NCBI GenBank assembly: GCA_036872755.1
Contig: JAVHNS010000009.1
Span: 434,001 to 498,000 of the forward strand
Direction: 5' to 3'
DNA: 64,000 bases
From: Orbilia blumenaviensis
Lineage: Eukaryota; Ascomycota; Orbiliomycetes; Orbiliales; Orbiliaceae
The notes under the pieces were generated by a model that was not told the origin of the DNA, did no database searches, and saw nothing but the letters and a program-made list of their open reading frames with translations. How positions within the stretch are numbered: the stretch's first letter is position 1; each line of letters begins with the position of its first letter. Shown here one piece after another: positions 56,870 through 64,000 of the stretch. A program made the translations under genes and the position numbers.

Positions 56870-59178
56870 CTAACGGCCCCAAGGGTTGTCGTCATTGGCC
56901 AGACTCCCGTATCTCATCCTATCATCAACTGGGGTGTCGTTATCTTCCTCGTCCTCCTCCTCAGCTACCACAAAGTCCTCTTGCGAAGCAGTTCTAGAAG
57001 CACTAGCACTTGAGCTACTGACATTGTGCTCCCGCGAGTCAATTGGTGGAGGGATGTGTTCCGTTTCAAAACCCGATCTCTCAACTAACCCTGCATCTTT
57101 TGGGGGATACTTGGTAACAAAAATCTTGGGATCCTCATCATTCCAGCCAGGGCCGCCTTCTTTGCGAGCTCGGACACGTTCGATTTCCTCGGCCTCTGTA
57201 TCCTCGACCACAAGGTCCACGACACCGGAACGGTCCGAGAGGTGAGACGAGGATGATTCACTTCGATGTAACGTATCAGCAACCTTAGCCAATAGCCCTT
57301 GCGACTCTTCACCACCGTCGTCTGAAATCTTAGCCTTTCCTTTGCGACTACGGGAACTTGATGCATTTGATTTCCTGCCCCTGCTTCGAGATTGAATTTT
57401 ATTGCGGTTCTCAGGCTGGAGAAGTGCTTGGTTGGTAGCAGTTGTAACAAGATAGCGAGATGACTGGTAATTTTGTCGGAAACGCTCCGCGCTATAAGGT
57501 TCATATGCCGTTATGACGGGGTACTGAACTCGGCAGTTAGCAAACACCCATATTTCAAGAGGAGATAGAATACTCACGTTATAATCCCCGAACTCCATTC
57601 CTCTCGCGTCGTCATACAACCGGTCCATTTCTTCGTCGGTATCCTCGTCTTCAAGGTTGTCAGGAGCCACACTTCCGTACGACCTCCCTGCCCCCGCAGC
57701 CGCTCTTCGGGCAGGGTCATCAGTAATACCAGCGGCAGAACCAACACCTCCTAACAAAGCCGAACGACTCGAGGGAGCGGGCTTCGGTATCCAGTACTTC
57801 CCCTTTCCACCAGATTGATACCGCATTCCTTCCATAATCCTAGCCATTCTCGCGGCACTCTCAGGGTGTGCCATGGTCGTCCCATCTGCAGAGTCGAAGT
57901 TACGATACTCATAACCTTTTCCTCCAAATGTAACCTTCGTGTCATAAATCAAATCACGGATACCATAGGCGTCACGGAAGGCATATCGAACCGGCATACG
58001 GGCAGCAGATATCGTTGGGTCTGCATAATCCTTCCAAGAAAAGGCATACCAGTGTGCAATTGCAAAGGCAGGCATCTCGCAACAGATTAAACAGTCTTGA
58101 ATGGCGGCTGCAAGATTGTCGCGGGTATACTCTGGTGTATCGGGTATGAACTTGAGCCATACCAAAATGGAAAGGAAAAACCCTTGCCAATATGAGGCAA
58201 AGATGATAAGTTTGATACACAAGAACTAAGTGTCGGTTAGTAATAGCACCGCACTATATCATAAATAAGGGGAAACTGACCTTCGGTACTGGTCTGAATG
58301 GTTTCAAGTCTTGGTGCATACACGCCCAGAACATGCCCAGACTGTACAAACTGATGGTCACGGAAAGGTTGTAAATAATCCCACTCCAGAAGTACCCGCT
58401 ATTAAGTCCGATGTATCCTTCCTGGTAAGTATCGGTGGCCTTCATGATAATTGTTGTAATGGCAAGTACTGGCTTGAGCCATGTATATTGGAGGATGCCA
58501 CGCTTGATATTGAGGAAGGAGTATGGGTCGCTGATGTCGACTTTGGGAAGGAAGAGGTTCATAGGCCATAAGTGCGGAATCGGAGCCCGACCGTGTGTGA
58601 GGATGATAAGTGCTCGCTCGCCGCCAAGGAAGTTGATGAGGAGTTGGAAGAAGGTGTAGATAGTGAATGCCTACATTCGAGTCAGCGATTGTCATCGGCT
58701 ATCTGGTGTCACATAGTCTCTACCTCGTATATATCTCGGATAGGGTCAAGGAAGAAGGCTGCCGCCGAAGACTTTAAACTGAGCCATGAGGTTATGGCAT
58801 AGATCGGAACCCTACCATCCAAGTTAGATCTAATCTCAGACTTAAGGAATGATAAACATCGTCACCAACATTAACAATATCCGCACCACATATCGCTGGA
58901 GCAATGGTTTTCGATAGTTTTTCCTGTCAAAACCGGGTTAGCCTACACCTTCCTCCAATAAAGCCCTTGTATTTCGGATCGCATATGTACAGTTGGAACC
59001 ATATCGAACTATTTCGAGTTTGTCATTAGCCCCCTCATCCTATCACCAAAAAGAGACGGACCGTGTGATCTTACACCACCGACAACAGAGCTGCCACTAT
59101 CGCGCAGACCCCCGAAAAAATGATGAAGAAGTTGCCTAGTTTGGTCCCCGTGCCACCGGGTTCGAGAAAGCCGGGCAT
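56870..59178 (-). CDS. TMEM184 / organic solute transporter alpha (DUF300) family membrane protein
   Basis: Seven exons, 59178-59075, 59008-58991, 58923-58870, 58811-58724, 58670-58281, 58225-57578 and 57523-56870, encode 651 residues. The second exon is 18 nt and supplies SIWFQL, joining the first helix (FFIIFSGVCAIVAALLSV) to KNYRKPLLQRYVVRILLM. Further hallmarks are VPIYAITSWLSL, TFFQLLINFLGGER, YLQ-like QYTWLKPVLAI and FLCIKLIIFASYWQGFFLS. Seven membrane helices are followed by a long acidic cytosolic tail with Ser runs. The intron at 57524-57577 is 54 nt and stop-free, so retention would keep the frame; its removal joins EFGDYN to YPVITAYEPY. Fungal members are endomembrane or vacuolar proteins of unsettled function. 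Confidence 0.93.
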
Positions 59179-59928
59179 TTTGGAACTGCCAAAACCTCGA
59201 TCGACGGGAAGGAGGTTATCTGTAAAGCATCTGGCGAACCAGGGGAGCTGGAATGGATTTTCGAGGCCCGCTAGTAGCCTTAAAATCAAGGTGTCTATAT
59301 CGTTAAGAAGATTACCGGAGGTTGAACGACGGCTCCAGAAAATCGGGTCTACGATGGAGAGGCGATTCGTCAGAGGAGGGGGGATGACGCGCAGGCCCTC
59401 GATGTGGTTTAAGTTGGGGTTGGTCAAGGCAAATGTGGCCCATGCACAGCCAAGCAAAGGGAAACAATTATCAACCAAGGATACTCTGCCGTTTTTTCCC
59501 TTCACAAAACGGGCCCCACGTGCGTCCAATGCAATGCCCTTGGGCTCAACGTCAACATGCATTTGGGCTCGCGAAACCGATGAGCTGGGCCATAGCTCTG
59601 TCGAATCATGTTTACAGCCTGCACGAAAGGGAAAAAACATTTTCTTGAAAAATTCCCAACGAGCCGTCAATCAAAGGACATGAAGCCAGATTTTTTAATT
59701 TTTATTTCCACAAGGAGCATAATGCCGTATCGGATTGACTGTGGCTGATTTTTGTATTCACATAGCTGTTACACATATCCCAGACCACTAATGTCAGGCA
59801 CGTCGAAATCGATACGTATTCAAACACACACAGGAAAAAAACGATAACTCAAGAGCCAAGTGACGGAATAGCTGGTAGATAACACTTAAGCATTGTAACG
59901 ATGTCTAAGACACAGGGTTACTCATAGT
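59179..59928. other. Intergenic, TMEM184-family promoter and URA3 3' flank
   Basis: 750 bp. Open frames on both strands reach into it from the TMEM184-family first exon, but the start chosen there matches the family and the upstream codons do not. Confidence 0.5.
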
Positions 59929-60838
59929 CTAAGCCTTAGCCACCCGTCCAAGATAAGCGTTCCACCCTTCCTCCTTGTACGCCTTCGCAGAGGCAACGGG
60001 ATCGGAAACCGCATAGATCCCTCTCCCCGCAATAATGAAATCCGCCCCAGCCTCCACAGCAGACTTTGGTGTCTGGTATTGCTGTCCTAGCTTGTCACCC
60101 TTTGACGCCATATTAACGCCTGTGGTAAAGAGGACAAAGTCTTCGTTCTCTAACGGAGAAACCTCCGTTTCAATATCCCCCAGCGTCCTTGACGCCACAA
60201 ACCCAATGACAAACCGACTGTATTTTCGTGCGCATTCTACTGAAACTTTGGTATACTCGCCCGTAGCCAGTGACCCTTTACTTGTCATGGTAGCTAGGAT
60301 CAAGAGTGCCCTCTGATCTTTGTATGGAAAATCCTCCCTCTCCGCCGTCTGGGTCAATGCCTGGACGATACCTTCCCCGGGAAGCATTGTACAGTTGACA
60401 ATATCTGCCCAACTTGATATTTGCAAAGCTCCGCCATGGTATTGCTTTTGAACAGTATTCCCGATATCAACGAACTTGCGATCTTCGAATATTAGGAAAT
60501 TGTGCTTCGCAGCCAGTTCTTTCAAGTCCTCTAGTACCGTCGGACTGAAGTTATCAAGGATATCAATATGTGTCTTAAGCACGGCAATGTATGGACCAAG
60601 CCCTAAACACCCGTTAGCCGTTTTTTGGTTTTTTCAATGACGTTTATGTGTCTCTTTTTCGTTTATTTTGTGTAGACATACTGTCTGCGAGGTCTAACAG
60701 TTCTCCTGCCCTTGTAACATCGGCGGAGACGACCACATTGGTTTCCTTTGCCTCTGCAATTTCGAACAGCCTTCGGGCGACTGGATTGGTATGCTGTTTG
60801 GCTCGTTCGCCATATGTTAAGTGGGATTTCGAGGACAT
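59929..60838 (-). CDS. URA3: Orotidine-5'-phosphate decarboxylase
   Basis: Exons 60838-60682 and 60602-59929 encode 276 residues; the 79-nt intron has a GTATGT donor, a CTAAC branch site and a TTTAG acceptor. The N-terminus reads [20 protein letters not shown]. The splice creates [16 protein letters not shown], and the catalytic Asp-Lys-Asp cluster is in [12 protein letters not shown]. Near the end [12 protein letters not shown] binds the phosphate. The enzyme converts OMP to UMP, the last step of pyrimidine synthesis, in the cytosol. Length and intron position are typical of the fungal pyrG/URA3 gene. There is no sign of disruption. Confidence 0.97.
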
Positions 60839-61630
60839 TTTTTTCTGAAAATCAATACAATGGGTTGTATATGCAACTTTTGACGCTGTTCAACTGGGGC
60901 GCTGATTCAGTAGAGTTTTTTTTCTTGGTTCCTTTGTCGGAAATATCGAAGGGTCGAAACCGGTTTTCTAAGGACGAACAACATCGCAACACCCTACTCC
61001 GTTGGAATTGACGTTGATGTTGGCCTATGGCCATGACCGCCGCACCTAGCTAATGCAATGTCAAACAATGTTCGCTAGAACTCTCGGGTTCCGTTACATT
61101 GTTTCATAACAGCTTTACTATCTGAAAGATGATACATATTTAAATAGTACCTATCCTATGATCCATGGTTAGCATGGTTTATCAATAGCGCCCTGAGGTC
61201 AACGTCTAGCACTAATAGCAGTTCATGGTAACCATAATAATACATTGGTAATAGGCATAACTTAGCCTTGCAACTGGCTAAGCGCTGGTCCGAATTCGCG
61301 AACCATCGAAAATTCGAACTTTTAGGCAGACTTGCGCACAGGGTATAGTATAGACCTGGCGTCTGGGACCGAGACTAAAGTCTAGGTATATGAAACATAT
61401 GATTAATACGAGCCTCTTGCAACTTAAACAGAATATGTCTATATATACAACTAATTGGCTAAAGAACGCTGTCTGCAAATACACAAACAACCAGAATCTA
61501 CGATATAAAAAGAGTACCGGTGCACACCCGTCAATGGATAGCTCAATACCTGGGTCTGTAACGATTGAGGATGGCGAATTTGAACCAGCATTCTGATCAA
61601 TTAGGAGCTCACAACTCGCAGCATCTAGCT
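60839..61630. promoter_or_regulatory. URA3 promoter region and spacer
   Basis: About 790 bp, AT-rich, with the URA3 promoter nearest 60840. No gene is seen. Confidence 0.5.
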
Positions 61631-62731
61631 TTAATCACTCCAGTCTGCTCTATTATCCAAATCGTGTGGAGCGTACCGACTTCCGTCGTCAATACCATCC
61701 CTTTTCACTTTGTGAAGCCCAAGCATAGACCGACCTCGAAATTGGTCACCAATCCAGGCCAACTTATCCCTGTTACCAGGGCCTTCGAGGTAGTAAGGCT
61801 CATTTGTTCCTGGTAATAGTATCCTATCATCAATCTCTTTCTGTGGCTTATAACCAGGCCTATGTAACAATTCGCTGGGAGTTAACCCGAAACGTCCCCA
61901 AGTCCAGGGCTCTCTACCTATTCCGCTTGGCGCTTGCCACTGATAATTGGGGAAGGTCTGCTTTATAAGCCTTGGTACGCCACCAAAAGCTTTTTCGTAC
62001 TCTTCAATATTGATACCAGGGTTAAGGGGTGGCTGCAATATCTGAGCATGGCAGTTGCATTCTATAGAACCAACGACGAAGTAAAGTTAGTTATATTTAC
62101 CAAATTGATCGAAACTGCCAATCAGGCAAGATCAAAACTCCATGCAGAACTACTCTTAAATACTAAAGTCAGAATTCGAGGGAAGCCACATACTGAAATA
62201 CCATTCACAATCTTCAGCGAACTCCTCATCCAGGCACTGCATATCCTCCGAAACATTTGGGTACCTGGTATTAATAGGCACTACATCGCCTCCATCATCA
62301 CAGGTACACGTCTCACACACACGAAGATATCGTTGCAATTGAATGATCCCATTTGCACTGTTCCATATTCTCATAATACGACGACTCCTCTCGACATCTC
62401 TACCTGTAGCCTCTCCTACCGCAGCGGCTGACACGAGCTGGTCCTCTGTTGGACAGAAAACGCCCCAAGAATAGAAAATATCAGGTGACAGGGCGAGGGG
62501 GCTAATGGAATAGTCGGAGTTTGAGGCTGCCAACTCTGGGTCTTTCAGATTTTGGTGGATTTCCTCTGGAAGACGGGCAATCGTAGGACTACTAGCCGAG
62601 GTGGGAGGTAGTGGGGCAGGGGATACTATAGAAGGTGGTACCTTTTCTGGAAGAATAGCTAGCAGACCAAAGCTGGGTCCTTGTAGAATGAGAAGAAAGG
62701 CTTTAAAACCAAAGAAGTTTAACTTTATCAT
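61631..62731 (-). CDS. Predicted secreted protein, function unknown
   Basis: Exons 62731-62194 and 62061-61631 encode 322 residues. I do not recognise the family. The start was placed at MIKLNFFGFKAFLLILQGP, which makes a plausible signal peptide; an in-frame upstream codon is not ATG. The 132-nt intron has a GTATGT donor, a CTAAC branch site and a CTATAG acceptor, and joins CEWYFK to CNCHAQILQPP. Cysteines cluster around the junction (RVCETCTCDDG, MQCLDEEFAEDC, KCNCH), suggesting disulphides in an extracellular fold. A Pro/Ser-rich segment follows the signal peptide. The C-terminal half is Gly/Arg/Trp-rich (REPWTWGRFGLTP). It could be an effector-like or wall protein; this is inference. Confidence 0.7.
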
Positions 62732-63607
62732 AGTGACAGATAGAATAAAGCTAGCTGCGTCCTTTTGAGATACAGTGCTATTCTTTTTATATAGCCCTCG
62801 AAAAACAAGCAACTTTTATAGACATTTTGAGGGCACCCATGCACTCTGGTAAGACTAACCTAGGCATTCCTCCGGCGGCGGCGGCTGTATTCGTTATAAT
62901 TGAATAGGCCACCCATCACTTCAAGTGTGATATGAGAACTTATAAATTGAATAAGCATAGTGTTTCGTGGATCGAGAGATTACCCCCGCCACATACTCCG
63001 TTGCATGTTGGCTTGTATTGTAAATGCTTAAGCTCACCCAAGCTTACGCAAGCACGGAAAGCTACTGTTGCCGGCGAGGTGTTATTCCCAGGGTATTACG
63101 GCTTGACTGACTGATCAGTCGATTTATTTTGTATGCTGATAGCCAAGCAACCAAGTACTTATATATATGCCGCATCGACGAGCTACCAAGCATATTTGAA
63201 ATTCGATATTGATATCAGATTCGATACTAGTGCGTTGGCCGTTGGACATGTTGGATATTTAATTGTTGCAACACAATATGGTTTGTTAGGCCATAACCAC
63301 TGATCAAGGCACAGCGTTGAACGAAATATCACTGCTTCCTAGGCAGCTGCTAAAAATGCCATGAGACCAACGAGTTAGGCTTGATTACTGCTCAGTTGAA
63401 CCCTTTTCGGCGCCTTTGCTTTGAAGCTAGCTAATTTTATCGCTAGGTAGCTCTTCGCAACACGGGTTTGACTTTGGAGTTCCCGTTTGCTCGCAACGTT
63501 TGTCCAACACCAACAGTTTACCCAAAAGCCAAAAATAAAACACCACCTCCCAAACTCGTCTACGGTCGAACCACATAGCAAAAATTTTCAAAAACAAAAA
63601 AGATTGG
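62732..63607. other. Intergenic, no protein gene seen
   Basis: About 880 bp. It contains a GGCGGCGGCGGC run at 62875-62883. A T-rich stretch on the minus strand at 63590-63600 directly follows the tRNA and fits a Pol III terminator. Confidence 0.5.
63590..63600 (-). terminator. Pol III terminator (T run) after tRNA-Leu
   Basis: On the minus strand the sequence after the tRNA reads CCAATC and then a T run interrupted by single G residues, which is the expected Pol III stop signal. Confidence 0.6.
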
Positions 63608-63712
63608 TGATGAGAGTGGGATTCGAACCCACGCACGGTTACCCGTACCAGGATGTCACTTGTTAAGGTATAACCTTAACCTGGCGCCATAGACCAACTC
63701 GGCCATCTCACC
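63608..63712 (-). tRNA. tRNA-Leu (anticodon AAG), intron-containing
   Basis: A class II tRNA reading 5' GGTGAGA ... TCTCATC 3', with a 7-bp acceptor stem and A discriminator (position 63608). The D arm contains GGCCGAGTTGGTC and the T arm has GTGGG-TTCGAAT-CCCAC. The anticodon stem is CCAGG/CCTGG (63684-63680 with 63652-63648), the loop is TT-AAG-G/T, and the anticodon AAG lies at 63677-63675. A 20-nt intron follows position 37 (63673-63654); its CCTTAA can pair with the anticodon region, as in eukaryotic pre-tRNAs. A long variable arm (ACGG/CCGT) supports Leu. A T run follows downstream as terminator. Confidence 0.95.
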
Positions 63713-64000
63713 TACTTTGATGAAGTACAAACTTGAATTAGCACATTATGTTTGTTCTTGCGCCCCTTAGCGTAGTCTAAGTTATATGCGGGGTGTCAGG
63801 TATCAAGAGTAATTGCATGGTATTGCTAGGAACAATCTCGCAATATTATCTTTAGTTTTTGAAGTCTATGCAGTAATTGAGGGATATTGTGCATGTATGG
63901 GTATATTTTGGTTTTGTAGGTTCTACAGCGGCGTTCTGGGCAACAAAACCAACTAGTTCTACACCCTTCTGAGTATAGGCAAGAGATAATTCAACCTATT
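63713..64000. other. Right edge, no gene seen
   Basis: The last 288 bp hold no recognisable gene. They include the upstream flank of the tRNA. Confidence 0.4.

Noticed and set aside
59179..59670. N-terminal extension of the TMEM184-family first exon
   Set aside because: The frame is open but the residues do not resemble the family, which starts close to the first membrane helix as at 59178.
1..64000. CRISPR array, prophage, biosynthetic cluster
   Set aside because: No spaced direct repeats, phage genes, or PKS/NRPS/terpene core genes occur; the window is ordinary fungal nuclear sequence.

Overview
The window is nuclear DNA of a filamentous ascomycete (Pezizomycotina-like). Genes are single transcription units on both strands with short introns, mostly 50-100 nt with GT...AG ends and CTAAC/CTGAC-like branch sites. 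The gene families are typical of fungi: Spo71/Mug56, HET-C2-type GLTP, Dsc/GARP-era trafficking genes, F-box and Ser/Thr-rich secreted proteins. I cannot fix the class. I reconstructed exon structures by hand; reading phase closes across every junction given, and most models end in a full-length family match. No transposon, CRISPR array or rRNA was recognised.

Layout. 1-470: a 3' fragment of an unidentified gene. 1.4-3.3 kb: Spb4 DEAD-box helicase (-). 3.9-8.9 kb: two tandem CorA-like transporters (-) with the same intron position and phase. 9.6-10.3 kb: mitochondrial inner membrane protease IMP2 (+), converging on a nine-exon Spo71/Mug56-like PH protein (-, 10.7-14.4 kb). 16.0-16.8 kb: glycolipid transfer protein (+). 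17.9-18.6 kb: GNAT acetyltransferase (+), 53 bp from the end of a LYR-motif gene (-), which is divergent from ETF alpha (+, 20.1-21.3 kb). 22.0-23.3 kb: cation/Ca2+ exchanger (-). After a 2.4-kb gene-free stretch come a secreted Ser/Thr-rich protein (+, 25.6-27.7 kb), an F-box protein (+) and an Nramp metal transporter (+). 34.1-38.3 kb: SEC62 (-) and VPS52 (-). 39.3-41.5 kb: SWIRM/ZZ/SANT chromatin-remodelling subunit (+). 42.0-43.9 kb: METTL16-like RNA methyltransferase (-), divergent from adrenodoxin reductase ARH1 (+), which converges on an L-2-hydroxyglutarate dehydrogenase-like flavoenzyme (-). 48.1-51.1 kb: eEF2 (-). 52.6-54.4 kb: a disordered protein (-). 56.9-59.2 kb: TMEM184/Ost-alpha family membrane protein (-). 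59.9-60.8 kb: orotidine-5'-phosphate decarboxylase (-). 61.6-62.7 kb: a secreted orphan (-). 63.6-63.7 kb: an intron-containing tRNA-Leu(AAG) (-).

Themes. Most genes are housekeeping. Several encode mitochondrial redox or biogenesis proteins (IMP2, LYR protein, ETF alpha, ARH1, L2HGDH-like), but they are interspersed with unrelated genes, so I do not call a cluster. Metal and cation transport is represented by the two CorA-like genes, Nramp and the exchanger. The most notable observations are gene-structural (11-nt and 18-nt microexons, a GC-AG intron, stop-free 3n introns), an eEF2 with two apparent insertions, the divergent LYR/ETF alpha pair, and two secreted proteins of unknown role. I found no clear undescribed multi-gene system.
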